A DNA stretch of 64,000 nucleotides. It comes from Sphingomonas colocasiae. GTDB lineage: Bacteria; Pseudomonadota; Alphaproteobacteria; Sphingomonadales; Sphingomonadaceae. The stretch is from positions 62,001 to 126,000 of the forward strand of contig NZ_JAINVV010000004.1 in NCBI RefSeq assembly GCF_019880585.1, written 5' to 3'. Every line of letters begins with the position of its first letter. Position 1 is the first letter of the stretch. The translations under genes were made by a program, and so were the position numbers. The notes beneath the pieces are model-generated. The model worked only from the letters and a program-made list of their open reading frames with translations, was not told where the DNA came from and ran no database searches. Below, piece after piece: positions 25,956 through 36,028 of this stretch.

Positions 25956-26615
25956 TCATGCGCCCGTGGCGCATGAACCCTGCACCGCATTTGCGCAAGG
26001 CTCCGCTTCCGATTCACTTCCGATAAAATCCCGCCAGCGGACGATGGCGTTCTTCACGCGCTCGGCTGCTGCCCGATCGGTCACCGCGACATGGACCGCG
26101 TTCTCGCGGCCCAGCGCCATCGACAATATAGTGCGTCCCACCGGCAAAGTCATGCCCCTGAGGTCGCTTCCTTCCGCATCGCTGCCCACGCGCCATGCCT
26201 GGTCGAGCTTGCGCGTGCCGTCCGCGCTCGCATCGGCGGCGTGGAGCAGCAGGCGAACCTGGCCCTTGCGCGCGGCATCCTGGATCTTTTCCGATCCGAT
26301 CAGCACCGCGCCCGATCGCGATTCGAGGCCGAGCCGGTCGAGCGCGTCACGCTGCAGCGCGTCCGCGATGCGCGCGCCCAGATCGGCGGGCGCCGAAACC
26401 GTGCCGGACTTGAAGGCCCGCGCCAGCGCGCCCTTGAGCTTGCCCTTGGCATTGGCGGTGTCGAGCGTCGCCCGGTCCACGCCGATCCATGCGCCACGGC
26501 CCGGCGCGCGGGCGCGAATGTCGGGCGCGACGACATCGTCCGGGCCCAGTGCGAGCCGGATCAGTCCCTCGCGAGCCTCGCGCTCGCCCGACAAGATGCA
26601 TTTGCGATCGTTCAT
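25956..26615 (-). CDS. YlxR-type RNA-binding protein (DUF448) with L7Ae-like C-terminal half
   Basis: Protein of 219 residues in the nusA-infB interval, the invariant place of YlxR. The N-terminal DUF448 domain shows RKCILSGE, LIRLALGPDD and the GRGAWIG signature. The C-terminal half (ALQRDALDRLGLESRSGAVLIGSEKIQ, VRLLLHAADAS) looks like the ribosomal L7Ae-type fold fused to it in alphaproteobacteria. Presumably an RNA-binding helper of transcription or translation; direct evidence is family-level only. Confidence 0.88.
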   Translation of the reverse strand: MNDRKCILSGEREAREGLIRLALGPDDVVAPDIRARAPGRGAWIGVDRATLDTANAKGKLKGALARAFKSGTVSAPADLGARIADALQRDALDRLGLESRSGAVLIGSEKIQDAARKGQVRLLLHAADASADGTRKLDQAWRVGSDAEGSDLRGMTLPVGRTILSMALGRENAVHVAVTDRAAAERVKNAIVRWRDFIGSESEAEPCANAVQGSCATGA

Positions 26616-26681
26616 CGGCGCCCTCCCCGGTGGAAGGGCGCGTCCGAAAGCCGCGATGCCGTTCGATTACGCCTTAGCGTC

Positions 26682-28280
26682 TCATTGGGAGGTATCCGCA
26701 ACCGCGTCCTCCCCTTCATCCTCGAACCAGTGCGCGCGCGCGGCCATGATGATCTCGTTGCCCTGTTCCTCGCTCAGCCCATATTCGGCGAGCACGCCGC
26801 CCTTGTCCTCCGGGCGGCTGCTGTCGTTGCGGCGGCGCGGATCGTTGCGCTTCTTCTGGATCAGCTCGTCGGTGGCGAGATCGGCGAGATCGTCGAGCGT
26901 CTTGATGCCGGCCTTGCCGAGCGTGACGAGCATCGCCTCGGTCAGATAGGGCATGCCGGCCAGCGCATCCTCCACGCCGAGCGAGCGGCGCAGTTCGCGA
27001 TTGGCTTCCTCGCGGCGGTCCAGCGCTTCCTGGGCGCGGCTCTGCAGTTCGGCGGCCAGCTCCTCGTCGAAGCCCTCGATCATCGAAAGCTCGTCGGTCT
27101 CGACATAGGCGACTTCCTCGAGCTCGCCAAAGCCTTCGGCGACCAGGAGCTGGGCCAGCGTCTCGTCGACGTCGAGCTCGTTCTGGAACATCTCCGAACG
27201 CTCGATGAACTCGCGCTGGCGCTTCTCGCTCGCGTCGGCCTCGGTCATGATGTCGATCGCCTTGGCCGTGAGCTGGCTGGCGAGGCGGACATTCTGGCCG
27301 CGACGGCCGATGGCGAGGCTCAACTGATCGTCGGGCACCACCACTTCGATGCGGTCTTCCTCCTCGTCGAGGATCACGCGGCTGACGCTGGCGGGCTGGA
27401 GCGCGTTCACCACGAAGGTCGCGGTGTCCTCGGACCAGGGGATGATGTCGATCTTCTCGCCCTGCATCTCCTGCACCACCGCCTGGACGCGGCTGCCCTT
27501 CATGCCGACGCAGGCGCCGACGGGATCGATGCTCGAATCATGGCTGATCACGCCGATCTTGGCGCGGCTGCCCGGGTCGCGCGCGGCCGCCTTGATCTCG
27601 ATGATGCCGTCGTAGATCTCGGGTACTTCCTGCGCGAACAGCTTCTTCATGAAATCGGGATGGGCGCGCGACAGGAAGATCTGCGGCCCGCGATTCTCGC
27701 GGACGACGCGCAGGATCAGCGAGCGGACGCGATCGCCGACGCGGACCACTTCGCGGGGGATCTGCTGGTCGCGGCGGATGACGCCCTCGGCGCGGCCCAG
27801 GTCGACGACGACATGGCCGAACTCGACGCGCTTGACGACGCCGGTGATGATCTCGCCCGAACGGTCCTTGAATTCCTCGTACTGGCGCTCGCGCTCGGCG
27901 TCGCGCACCTTCTGGAAGATCACCTGCTTGGCGGCCTGCGCGGCGATGCGGCCGAATTCGATCGGCGGCAGCGGATCGACGATGAAGTCGCCGACGACCG
28001 CGTCCTTCTGAAGCTTCTGCGCTTCCTTCAGGTTCACCTGCTTGAAATAGTCGTCGACCGCCTCGACCACCTCGACGACGCGCCACAGGCGCAGGTCGCC
28101 GCTATTGGGGTCCAGCTTGGCGCGGATGTCGTTCTCGGCGCCATAGCGCGCGCGCGCCGCACGCTGGATCGCATCCTCCATCGCCTCGATGACGATCGTC
28201 TTGTCGATCATCTTCTCGCTGGCGACCGCATTGGCGATCGCGATCAGCTCGGCCTTGTTGGCGGAAATGGCTGTAGCCAT
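26682..28280 (-). CDS. nusA: transcription elongation/termination factor NusA
   Basis: RNA polymerase- and RNA-binding factor of 532 residues. The N-terminal domain (ANAVASEKMIDKTIVIEAMEDAIQRAAR) is followed by S1 (GEIITGVVKRVEFGHVVVDLG), KH domains (IGVISHDSSIDPVGACVGMKGSRVQAVVQEMQGEKIDI; LAIGRRGQNVRLA) and C-terminal helix-hairpin-helix repeats with an acidic end. It begins 3 bp after rimP. Standard member of the rimP-nusA-ylxR-infB operon. Confidence 0.98.
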   Translation of the reverse strand: MATAISANKAELIAIANAVASEKMIDKTIVIEAMEDAIQRAARARYGAENDIRAKLDPNSGDLRLWRVVEVVEAVDDYFKQVNLKEAQKLQKDAVVGDFIVDPLPPIEFGRIAAQAAKQVIFQKVRDAERERQYEEFKDRSGEIITGVVKRVEFGHVVVDLGRAEGVIRRDQQIPREVVRVGDRVRSLILRVVRENRGPQIFLSRAHPDFMKKLFAQEVPEIYDGIIEIKAAARDPGSRAKIGVISHDSSIDPVGACVGMKGSRVQAVVQEMQGEKIDIIPWSEDTATFVVNALQPASVSRVILDEEEDRIEVVVPDDQLSLAIGRRGQNVRLASQLTAKAIDIMTEADASEKRQREFIERSEMFQNELDVDETLAQLLVAEGFGELEEVAYVETDELSMIEGFDEELAAELQSRAQEALDRREEANRELRRSLGVEDALAGMPYLTEAMLVTLGKAGIKTLDDLADLATDELIQKKRNDPRRRNDSSRPEDKGGVLAEYGLSEEQGNEIIMAARAHWFEDEGEDAVADTSQ

Positions 28281-28283
28281 GGC

Positions 28284-28829
28284 TTAGTCCTGTCCTTCCA
28301 CTTGAATGCTGTCCGCGCCTTCGGCTGAAAGCGGCGCTGTCGCGGCGATCAGCCGGTCGGTCATGACCAGCTTCGCGCTTGCGATGTTGGCGAAGGGCGC
28401 GCGCATCTCGCCCGCCTTGTTTACATCGACGACGACGATATCGCCATCGATTCCGATCAGGTTGCCGGTCAGCTGCTTGCGGCCGTCCTGCGGCTCGGCA
28501 AGGTTGATTCGCGCCTCATGCCCGGCCCAGTCGGAGAAATCCTGGAGGCGGGTGAGCGGCCGGTCGATCCCCGGCGAGCTGACTTCCAGGCGATAGGCCT
28601 CGTCGATCGGATCGCGGCCCTCGGCTTCCAGCGCATCGAACCGGTCGGAGATTCGGCGCGACAGCGCGGCGCAATCGTCGATGGTGAGCTGGCGGGTGTC
28701 GGGCCGTTCGGCCATAACCTGCAAGGTCCGGTCACCCACGCCGCCGAACAGCTTGACGCGCACCAGCGCGAAGCCGAGCGCTTGCGCCTCGGGCTCGATC
28801 AGGCTGGTCAGTGCGTCGATATCGGTCAT
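28284..28829 (-). CDS. rimP: ribosome maturation factor RimP
   Basis: 30S maturation factor of 181 residues. Key segments: LTSLIEPEAQALGFALVRVKLFG, TIDDCAALSRRISDRFDA, YRLEVSSPGIDRPLTR and the C-terminal SH3-like part with KLVMTDRLI. ATG 28829 is used because GGAGATCCG sits directly upstream; the longer frame has no support. First gene of the nusA-infB operon, with 103 bp of non-coding leader before the convergent end of other features. Confidence 0.95.
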   Translation of the reverse strand: MTDIDALTSLIEPEAQALGFALVRVKLFGGVGDRTLQVMAERPDTRQLTIDDCAALSRRISDRFDALEAEGRDPIDEAYRLEVSSPGIDRPLTRLQDFSDWAGHEARINLAEPQDGRKQLTGNLIGIDGDIVVVDVNKAGEMRAPFANIASAKLVMTDRLIAATAPLSAEGADSIQVEGQD

Positions 28830-28962
28830 CGGATCTCCGGACATGAATATGCGGCTTCGCCGCCGGAACCTTGCGGTTACCGGCCTCGCCATTGTTACCG
28901 ATGTCGAGAAAGCAGATGCGATATAGTGCGGCTTCGCATCCGGGGCAAGCGGTGATGCGCGA

Positions 28963-30933
28963 TCAGGCCGGGTTGTGCTTCGCCAGGAACGCTTCAAGCC
29001 GGTCGAGCCAGTCCTGCATATTGGCGGGATCGCTGAAACCGTGTCCCTCGGTCTCGTAGGTCCTGAACTCGACGTCCTTGCCCGCGCGCTTCAGCGCATC
29101 GGCATAAAGGCTCGACTGTTTGTAGGGCACGGTGCGGTCCTCCTTGCCGTGCGCGAGCAGCACGGGGATGCGCAGCCTGTCGACCTGCTGAAGCGGCGAG
29201 ATGGTCGCGAGATCGAAGCCGGGCCCGCCGCGCACCGTGTCGCGCCAATCCTTCCGGTACCGTTTCGATATGGCATAGGTCAGGCTGTATTTGAGCTGGC
29301 GGTTGAAATCGCTGACGCCGGCGAAGCTGGCGGCGCAGCGATAGCGTTCGGGATTGCGCGTCGCGCCCCAGAGCGCGGCATAGCCGCCATAGGATGCGCC
29401 GACGATGCACACGCGCTTGGGATCGATCAGCCCCTGCTTCGCCAGCCAGTCCATGCCGTCGTCCAGATCGTCCTGCATCGCGCGGCCGATCTGTCCCTCG
29501 CCCTTTTCGTAGAATTGCTTGCCATAGCCGCCCGAGCCCCGGAAATTGGGCTGGAACACCACATAGCCGCGATTGGCGAGGAACTGCACCTCGGCATCGA
29601 AGGCCAGCTTGTCGCGCACGTCATATGGGCCGCCATGCGGCAGGATGATCAGCGGCAGATTCTTTTCCGGCCGGCCGCGCGGCAAGGTGAGGTAGGCGGT
29701 GATCGCCAGCCCGTCGCGTGCCTGATATTCGACGGCGCGGGTGGGGGAGAGCTGGTCCGCGCGCAGATCCTTGTTCACATAGGCGACGCGCCGCAGCACC
29801 CCGTCGTCGATATTGTAGAAATAATAATAGCCGGGATCGCTGGCCGATCCGATCCAGTACAGCATCTTCTTGCCGTCGGTGCTGCGGTTGACCAACCGGC
29901 TTTGCCGCCCCTTTAGCGCCGAGTCGATCTGCGACTGATGCGCCTTCATCGCGGGATCGAACCAGACGACGCGATCCTGATCGTCGACATAGCGGATCGC
30001 CTCCACGCCGGTCCCGTCGTCGTTGAGGTCGACATCGGAGAGATCATATCTGGGATCGCCGAACACCAGTTCGCCGCGCGTCCGCGTCGCGTAATTATAT
30101 TTGTAGAGCGCGAAGCGGCCGGTTTCCTTGTTGGACAGGACGAAGCCCTCGTCCGATTCGCGGTTGAAGCGGAGCAGGTCGAAGCTCGCCTCGTCATCGT
30201 CATAGCGAGCCTTGCCGACGGTGCGGAATTTCTCGTCCGCGCTCTTGCGGTAGACCAGCGACCAGACCCGCTCGCGAAAGGCCATGCCGGCGCGCACCGT
30301 GCCGCCCGAATCGGCGAACCATTCCCAGACCGGCGCCATCGGCTTGACGATCTCCTGCATCGCGCCGGTGGCAAGCTCGACCCGATAGACCGACGGCCAG
30401 TCGTAGATCGTCTTCTGGATCTGCATCAGCAGATAGACGCCCGCAGGATCGACATAGAGGACGTCGTCGCCCTCCAGCCCCTGGTTCTTGCGGCCGATGA
30501 AGCTCATCTTCTTCGTCGCCAGATCATAGGCGAGCAGGCGTGTCAGCCGGGCCTCGTCGTCGAAATAGGGGACGGTGGAGGCGATGCTGACCAGGATGCG
30601 GCCGGGGCCGGCCCAGCGATACCAGGCGATCTCCCCCTTTTCGGGGCCGGCGAAGGAGTCATAGGTGCCGTCCGCCAGCGTGAAGATGGCGATGCCGTCG
30701 CGTCCGCCGCTGGTGGTGCTGGCCAGCAGCTTCAGCCCGTCGGGCGAAAGCTTCGGCCCACGCAGCGTCGGCTGTGTCGCGAAGATGGCGCTCGGAATCC
30801 TGGTGGGCGGGCCGGCGGGGCGGGCGGATTCGCTCGCGGCCGGCGCGGCGGCCGGAATCGGCGCCGTCTGCGCGAATGCGGCGGCGGACGCGCACGCCGC
30901 GCCGAACGTCAGCATCGAAAAACCCCGTTTCAA
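28963..30933 (-). CDS. secreted S9 family prolyl oligopeptidase-like peptidase
   Basis: Periplasmic or secreted serine peptidase of 656 residues. An N-terminal signal peptide (KRGFSMLTFGAACASAAAFAQ) and Pro/Ala-rich spacer precede a seven-bladed propeller region and a catalytic alpha/beta hydrolase domain. That domain has LIILPHGGP, nucleophile motif GASYGGYAAL, Asp in AHGKEDRTVP and His in EGHGF. I place the start at a TTG (30933) because GGGGGAG lies 5 bases before it and it gives the positive n-region. The next ATG (30915) has no Shine-Dalgarno site and would lose Lys/Arg. Confidence 0.88.
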   Translation of the reverse strand: MKRGFSMLTFGAACASAAAFAQTAPIPAAAPAASESARPAGPPTRIPSAIFATQPTLRGPKLSPDGLKLLASTTSGGRDGIAIFTLADGTYDSFAGPEKGEIAWYRWAGPGRILVSIASTVPYFDDEARLTRLLAYDLATKKMSFIGRKNQGLEGDDVLYVDPAGVYLLMQIQKTIYDWPSVYRVELATGAMQEIVKPMAPVWEWFADSGGTVRAGMAFRERVWSLVYRKSADEKFRTVGKARYDDDEASFDLLRFNRESDEGFVLSNKETGRFALYKYNYATRTRGELVFGDPRYDLSDVDLNDDGTGVEAIRYVDDQDRVVWFDPAMKAHQSQIDSALKGRQSRLVNRSTDGKKMLYWIGSASDPGYYYFYNIDDGVLRRVAYVNKDLRADQLSPTRAVEYQARDGLAITAYLTLPRGRPEKNLPLIILPHGGPYDVRDKLAFDAEVQFLANRGYVVFQPNFRGSGGYGKQFYEKGEGQIGRAMQDDLDDGMDWLAKQGLIDPKRVCIVGASYGGYAALWGATRNPERYRCAASFAGVSDFNRQLKYSLTYAISKRYRKDWRDTVRGGPGFDLATISPLQQVDRLRIPVLLAHGKEDRTVPYKQSSLYADALKRAGKDVEFRTYETEGHGFSDPANMQDWLDRLEAFLAKHNPA

Positions 30934-31034
30934 GCCCGCTCCCCCGAACGCCCCATCGGGCCGGGTTATGGAAATACGGCTTCGGCTACAAGGTGATCGG
31001 TCCATTTCGGACCCGATAAAGCCCGATAAAGAAA

Positions 31035-31063
31035 GCCCCGCCCGGACAGTGTCCGGACGGGGC
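31035..31063 (-). terminator. terminator of hppA
   Basis: Hairpin GCCCCG-CCGGAC...GTCCGG-CGGGGC with one internal mismatch, followed on the minus strand by TTTCTTTATC, 24 bp after the hppA stop codon. Confidence 0.8.
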
Positions 31064-31086
31064 GAAGTCGATCGATGCGTGTTCGG

Positions 31087-33201
31087 TTACATCGCGCCGT
31101 GCGCCAGCGCCGCCAGCAGCAGCAGCGCGACGATGTTGGTGATCTTGATCATCGGGTTCACCGCCGGACCGGCGGTGTCCTTGTAGGGATCGCCAACCGT
31201 GTCGCCGGTCACCGCGGCCTTGTGGGCTTCGCTGCCCTTGCCGCCGTGATGACCGTCCTCGATATATTTCTTGGCATTGTCCCACGCGCCGCCGCCCGAG
31301 GTCATCGAGAGCGCGACGAACAGGCCGGAGACGATCACGCCCAGCAGCAGCGCGCCCAATGCCGCGAAGCCGTTGGCCTGACCCGCCACCGCCGTGATCA
31401 CGAAATAGACCAGGATCGGCGCCAGCACCGGCAGCAGCGAAGGGATGATCATCTCCTTGATCGCCGCCTTGGTGACCAGATCCACCGTGCGGGCGTAATC
31501 GGGGCGGCTGGTGCCGTCCATGATGCCCTTGTTGCTGGCGAACTGTTCACGCACGTCCTTCACCACGTCGCCCGCCGCACGGCCGACGGCGGTCATGCCC
31601 ATCGCGCCGAACAGATAGGGCAGCAGCGCGCCCAGCAGGAGCCCGACGATCACATAGGGATTTTCGAGGCTGAAATTGACCTGCAGATCGGGGAAGAATT
31701 CCCGAAGGTCGGTGGTGTAGGCGCTGAACAGCACCAGCGCGGCGAGGCCCGCCGAACCGATGGCATAGCCCTTGGTGACGGCTTTGGTGGTGTTGCCCAC
31801 CGCGTCGAGCGCGTCGGTCTTTTCACGGACGCTGTCGTCCAGCCCCGCCATTTCGGCGATGCCGCCGGCATTGTCGGTGACGGGACCATAGGCGTCGAGC
31901 GCGACCACCATGCCGGCGAGCGCGAGCATCGAGGTGGCGGCGAAGGCGATGCCGATCAGCCCGGCGAGCTGATAGGCGATGACGATGCCGACGACGATCA
32001 CCAGCGTCGGCAGCGCCGTCGCCTCGAGGCTGACGGCGAGTCCCTGGATCACATTGGTGCCATGGCCCGTTTCTGATGCCTTGGCGATCGAGCGGACCGG
32101 GCGATAGCCGGTGCCGGTGTAATATTCGGTGATCCACACGATCAGCCCGGTGACGGCGAGGCCCACCATCATCGACCAGAAGAGGTCCATGCCGGTGAAG
32201 GCGCCGATGCCGCTCAGATCGCCGCCGATCGGCGTGTTGAGATCGCCGAGCGTCCACTGCGTGACCCCGAAGATCGCGGGGATCGAGAGGATCGCGGTGG
32301 CGAGGAAGCCCTTGTAGAGCGCGCCCATGATCGAGTTGCTCGAACCCAGGCGGACGAAATAGGTGCCGATGATCGAGGTGAGCGCGCAGACGCCGCCCAC
32401 GGCGAGCGGCAGGCTCATCAGCGCCAGCAGCGTGCTGTCGTCGATGCCCGACACGAGCAATGCGGTCAGCACCATGGTGGCGCCGACTGTGACGACATAG
32501 GTTTCGAACAGGTCGGCCGCCATGCCCGCGCAGTCGCCGACATTGTCGCCGACATTGTCGGCGATCACGGCCGGGTTGCGCGGATCGTCCTCGGGAATGC
32601 CCGCCTCGACCTTGCCGACCAGATCGGCGCCGACATCGGCGGCCTTGGTGAAGATGCCGCCGCCGAGGCGCGCGAAGATCGAGATGAGCGAGGCGCCGAA
32701 GGCAAGCGCGACGAGCGCGTCGACCACCTGGCGCTCACCGGCCGCCAGCCCCGCCGGGCCGGTCAGGTACCAGAAGAACACCGCGATCGCGAGCAGCGCC
32801 AGGCCCGCCACCAGCATGCCGGTGATGGCGCCCGCGCGGAACGCGACGGTCAGTCCGTTCTGCAGGCCCTGGCGTGCCGCCTCGGCCGTGCGGACGTTCG
32901 CGCGCACCGAGATGTTCATGCCGATGAAGCCGGTCACGCCCGACAATATGGCTCCGAGAAGGAAGCCGATCGCGGATGTGAGGCCGAGAAAGACGAAGAC
33001 CAGCACCGCGACGACGACGCCGACGATGGCGATGGTGCGATATTGCCGGCCGAGATAAGCCTTTGCGCCTTCCTGGATGGCGCCTGCGATTTCCTGCATC
33101 TTTTCGTTGCCGGCGGATGCTGCGAGCACCTGCCGGCTTGTAATGAAGCCATAGAGCACGGCGATCAGGCCGCACGCTATGGAAAGCTGGACGACGGTCA
33201 T
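31087..33201 (-). CDS. hppA: membrane-bound proton-pumping pyrophosphatase, K+-independent type
   Basis: Integral membrane H+-PPase of 704 residues that couples pyrophosphate hydrolysis to proton export. It shows about 15-16 hydrophobic helices and the substrate motifs [42 protein letters not shown] and [16 protein letters not shown]. The segment [10 protein letters not shown] carries Lys at the position where K+-dependent enzymes have Ala, so this should be the potassium-independent subtype (established family rule). ATG 33201 is preceded by GGAAGGAAA; the longer frame is rejected. Own terminator downstream. Confidence 0.96.
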   Translation of the reverse strand: MTVVQLSIACGLIAVLYGFITSRQVLAASAGNEKMQEIAGAIQEGAKAYLGRQYRTIAIVGVVVAVLVFVFLGLTSAIGFLLGAILSGVTGFIGMNISVRANVRTAEAARQGLQNGLTVAFRAGAITGMLVAGLALLAIAVFFWYLTGPAGLAAGERQVVDALVALAFGASLISIFARLGGGIFTKAADVGADLVGKVEAGIPEDDPRNPAVIADNVGDNVGDCAGMAADLFETYVVTVGATMVLTALLVSGIDDSTLLALMSLPLAVGGVCALTSIIGTYFVRLGSSNSIMGALYKGFLATAILSIPAIFGVTQWTLGDLNTPIGGDLSGIGAFTGMDLFWSMMVGLAVTGLIVWITEYYTGTGYRPVRSIAKASETGHGTNVIQGLAVSLEATALPTLVIVVGIVIAYQLAGLIGIAFAATSMLALAGMVVALDAYGPVTDNAGGIAEMAGLDDSVREKTDALDAVGNTTKAVTKGYAIGSAGLAALVLFSAYTTDLREFFPDLQVNFSLENPYVIVGLLLGALLPYLFGAMGMTAVGRAAGDVVKDVREQFASNKGIMDGTSRPDYARTVDLVTKAAIKEMIIPSLLPVLAPILVYFVITAVAGQANGFAALGALLLGVIVSGLFVALSMTSGGGAWDNAKKYIEDGHHGGKGSEAHKAAVTGDTVGDPYKDTAGPAVNPMIKITNIVALLLLAALAHGAM

Positions 33202-33333
33202 CAGGTTTCCTTCCCCTGTTCCGGGCATATTGAAGCACGCGAACACTCGCCCCCTGTTGTGGTTTTTCGGGGCTGTGCAGGGGTATAGGGGGCGGTTTCT
33301 CGCTTTTGCAAGCCAGCGCGGGCGCGGCGCGGA

Positions 33334-34242
33334 TTATCCGTGGAGATAGCCGAGCCGGGCGGGCGGCGCGACGGCCTCTCCATGATGGCGGATCGAGAGC
33401 CCGTCGCCCGCCGTGACGGCGCCGATGCGCGTCGCCGGAACGGGAAGCGCGGCGGCGGCGGGCGCCGCGAACAGCAGTTGATAATCGTCGCCGGCGGTGG
33501 CGGCGCTCAGGCGCGCCTCGCGTCCGTCGCCGTTGAGCGCGCGATAGCCGTCAGACAGCGGCACAGCCTCCAGTTCGATCGCGATGGCGACGCCGCTCGC
33601 TTCCGCCATGCGGGCCGCATCGAGCAGCAGCCCGTCGGATACGTCCATCATCGCATGGACGACGGGCGCGAGCGCGCGGCCATCGGCGAGGCGGGGAGTG
33701 GGGCGGCGATAGGCGGCGAGCAATACGGGATCGGCGGCGATCAGACCCTGGGCCATGGCGAGGCCCGCGCCCGCGTCGCCGATCGTGCCGGTCACGTACA
33801 GCGCGTCGCCCGGCCGCGCGCCGGTGCGCGAGGGCGCCGGGCCTTCGGTGCGCCCGATCGCGGTCAGCCCCAGCGTGCGCGGCGCGCCCGCCGGCAGCGA
33901 GACGGTGTCGCCGCCCAGCAACGGCACGTCATAGGCGGCGAGCACCGCGTCCAGCCCGGCGAGGAAGTCGGTTTCCCATCGGCTGTCGGCGGCGAGCGCA
34001 TAGCCCAGCAACACCCCGGCGGGCGCCGCGCCCTTGGCCGCCAGATCGGAGAGATTGACCGCGACCAGCTTCCACGCGACGTCGCCCGCCGGATCGTCCG
34101 GCAGGAAATGCACGCCCTCCGCGATCATGTCGTGCGTCAGCACCAGCCCGTCGAGGACCGCCGCGTCGTCGAGAAGGCCGCGCGCCGCCGGATGACGCGC
34201 CAGGCCGCGAAGGGCCGCGATGAAGGCGGCCTCGCGACTCAG
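33334..34242 (-). CDS. thiL: thiamine-monophosphate kinase (probable CTG start)
   Basis: Final enzyme of thiamine diphosphate synthesis, 302 residues as placed here. Metal and substrate motifs: DDAAVL near residue 27, LTHDMIAEGVHF, VAVNLSDLAAKGAAP, GDTVSLP, DVSDGLLLDAARMAEASG and AGDDYQLLFA. The conserved N-terminus (SREAAFIAALRGLARHPAARGL) lies upstream of the first ATG/GTG/TTG codon in frame. No canonical start exists in that stretch before the reading frame enters nusB. The best candidate is CTG at 34242, overlapping the nusB stop as CTGA. A GTG at 34143 would delete the Mg-binding Asp pair and is unlikely. Confidence 0.85.
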   Translation of the reverse strand: MSREAAFIAALRGLARHPAARGLLDDAAVLDGLVLTHDMIAEGVHFLPDDPAGDVAWKLVAVNLSDLAAKGAAPAGVLLGYALAADSRWETDFLAGLDAVLAAYDVPLLGGDTVSLPAGAPRTLGLTAIGRTEGPAPSRTGARPGDALYVTGTIGDAGAGLAMAQGLIAADPVLLAAYRRPTPRLADGRALAPVVHAMMDVSDGLLLDAARMAEASGVAIAIELEAVPLSDGYRALNGDGREARLSAATAGDDYQLLFAAPAAAALPVPATRIGAVTAGDGLSIRHHGEAVAPPARLGYLHG

Positions 34243-34694
34243 CCGCGCACCGCCTTCGCCACCGCGTCGAGCAGGCCGTTGACGAAGCCGGCCTCGCGCT
34301 TGTCGTAAAAGGCGTGCGCGACGTCGAGATATTCGCTGATCACGCTGCCGGTGGGCACGTCCGCGCGGGCGAGCAGCTCATAGGTGCCCGCGCGCAGGAT
34401 CTGGCGCATCGGCTTGTCGAGGCGTTCGAGCGACCAGCCGCTGGCGAGCTTGCCGGCGACGATCGCGTCGATCTCCGCGCGGCGGGCATCGACGCCCGCG
34501 ACGACATCGTCGAAGAAATCGATCTCGGCATCGGCATATTCGACCTCCTCGATCGTCGCGCCCAGCCGGTGCTGATGGAATTCATGGAGCAGCACGCGCA
34601 GCGGCGTGCCTTCCATCTCCATCTGGTAAAGCGCCTGCACGGCGGCGAGGCGGGCGGCGGAGCGGGACTGGGCGCGGTTGGCGGGTTTGGTCAT
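34239..34694 (-). CDS. nusB: transcription antitermination factor NusB
   Basis: All-helical RNA-binding protein of 151 residues that joins the rRNA antitermination complex. Motifs RSAARLAAVQALYQMEMEG, LDKPMRQILRAGTYELLARADVP, ISEYLDVAHAFYDKREAGFVNGLLDAVAK are typical. It overlaps thiL at its stop codon, and hisD lies 29 bp upstream. Confidence 0.96.
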   Translation of the reverse strand: MTKPANRAQSRSAARLAAVQALYQMEMEGTPLRVLLHEFHQHRLGATIEEVEYADAEIDFFDDVVAGVDARRAEIDAIVAGKLASGWSLERLDKPMRQILRAGTYELLARADVPTGSVISEYLDVAHAFYDKREAGFVNGLLDAVAKAVRG

Positions 34695-34723
34695 CGATCG
34701 ATCTTATCTCAAAATAGGCGCGG

Positions 34724-36028
34724 TCAGGAGAGGCGGAGCGCGACCGACCTGGCGTGCGCCGGCAGTCCTTCCGCATCGGCGAGCGCGACGGCGGCGGGGC
34801 CGATCCGCTGGAGGGCGGCGGGATCGCAGGCGAGGAAGCTGGTCCGCTTCATGAAGTCGAGCACCGAAAGCCCCGACGAGAAGCGCGCGCGCCGCCCGGT
34901 CGGCAGCACATGGTTCGGCCCGGCGACATAATCGCCCACCGCCTCGGGCGTGTGGCGGCCGAGAAAGACCGAGCCGGCATGGCGCACGCGCGCGAACAGC
35001 GGCTCGGGATCGGCGACGGCGAGTTCGAGATGTTCGGGCGCCAGCCGGTCGACAAGCGGCAGCGCGGCGTCCAGCGACGGCACCAGCACGATCGCGCCAT
35101 TGGCCAGCCAGCTTTCGGTCGCGGTCGCGCCGGTGGCCAGCGAGGCGAGCTGGCGCGTGACGGCGGCGGCGACGGCATCGGCGAACGGTGCGTCGTCGGT
35201 GAACAGGATGGACTGGCTGGTCGGGTCGTGCTCGGCCTGGCTCAGCAGATCGGCGGCGATCCACTCGGGATCATTGTCGCGATCGGCGACGACGACGATC
35301 TCCGACGGGCCCGCGACCATGTCGATGCCGACGACGCCGTAAAGCTGGCGCTTGGCCTCCGCCACCCAGGCATTGCCGGGGCCGGTGACGACGTCGACCG
35401 CGCCGATCCGGGCGGTGCCATAGGCGAGGGCGGCGACCGCGTGCGCCCCGCCGACGCGCCATACCTCATCGACGCCCGCGATCTCGGCGGCGGCGAGGAC
35501 GAGCGGATTGGTCTCGCCACGCGGCGTGGGCGTCACCATGGTCAGCCGGTCGACCCCCGCGACGCGCGCGGGAATCGCGTTCATCAGCACCGAGGACGGA
35601 TAGGCGGCGCGCCCGCCGGGAACATAGACGCCGGCGGCGTCGACGCCGCGCCAGCGCGCGCCGAGCCGGACCCCCGCCGCGTCGACATTGTCGCTGTCGG
35701 CGGGCTTCTGTTTGAGGTGATAGGCGCGGATGCGATCGGCCGCGAGCTCCAGCGCGGTGCGCAGCTCGGCGGACAGGCCGTCGAGCGCGGCGCGGCGCTC
35801 GGCGCGCGGGACTTCCCAGCCGGTCGTGTCGAGATCATGGCCATCGAACTTGAGCGTCAGCGCGTGGAGCGCGGCGTCTCCCTCCGCCCGGACGCGCGCG
35901 AGGATCGCCGCCACGTCGCGCGAGACATCGGCGTCGCTTTCCCGGCGCGCATCGACCAGCGCGGCGAAATCGCGCGCGAAATCGGGCGCCGAGGCGTCCA
36001 GGCGCAGCGGTCCGGCGTCAGGCCGCAT
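34724..36028 (-). CDS. hisD: histidinol dehydrogenase
   Basis: Zinc-dependent NAD enzyme of 434 residues that performs the last two oxidations of histidine synthesis. Motifs: [66 protein letters not shown] (zinc/catalytic His), RLAPEHLEL (catalytic Glu-His) and [21 protein letters not shown]. It overlaps the end of hisG by 11 bp, so both are co-translated. Confidence 0.97.
   Translation of the reverse strand: MRPDAGPLRLDASAPDFARDFAALVDARRESDADVSRDVAAILARVRAEGDAALHALTLKFDGHDLDTTGWEVPRAERRAALDGLSAELRTALELAADRIRAYHLKQKPADSDNVDAAGVRLGARWRGVDAAGVYVPGGRAAYPSSVLMNAIPARVAGVDRLTMVTPTPRGETNPLVLAAAEIAGVDEVWRVGGAHAVAALAYGTARIGAVDVVTGPGNAWVAEAKRQLYGVVGIDMVAGPSEIVVVADRDNDPEWIAADLLSQAEHDPTSQSILFTDDAPFADAVAAAVTRQLASLATGATATESWLANGAIVLVPSLDAALPLVDRLAPEHLELAVADPEPLFARVRHAGSVFLGRHTPEAVGDYVAGPNHVLPTGRRARFSSGLSVLDFMKRTSFLACDPAALQRIGPAAVALADAEGLPAHARSVALRLS

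Noticed and set aside
23585-26026. 813-codon plus-strand frame opposite infB and ylxR
   Set aside because: Shadow of IF-2; the low-complexity linker of IF-2 prevents stop codons on the reverse strand.
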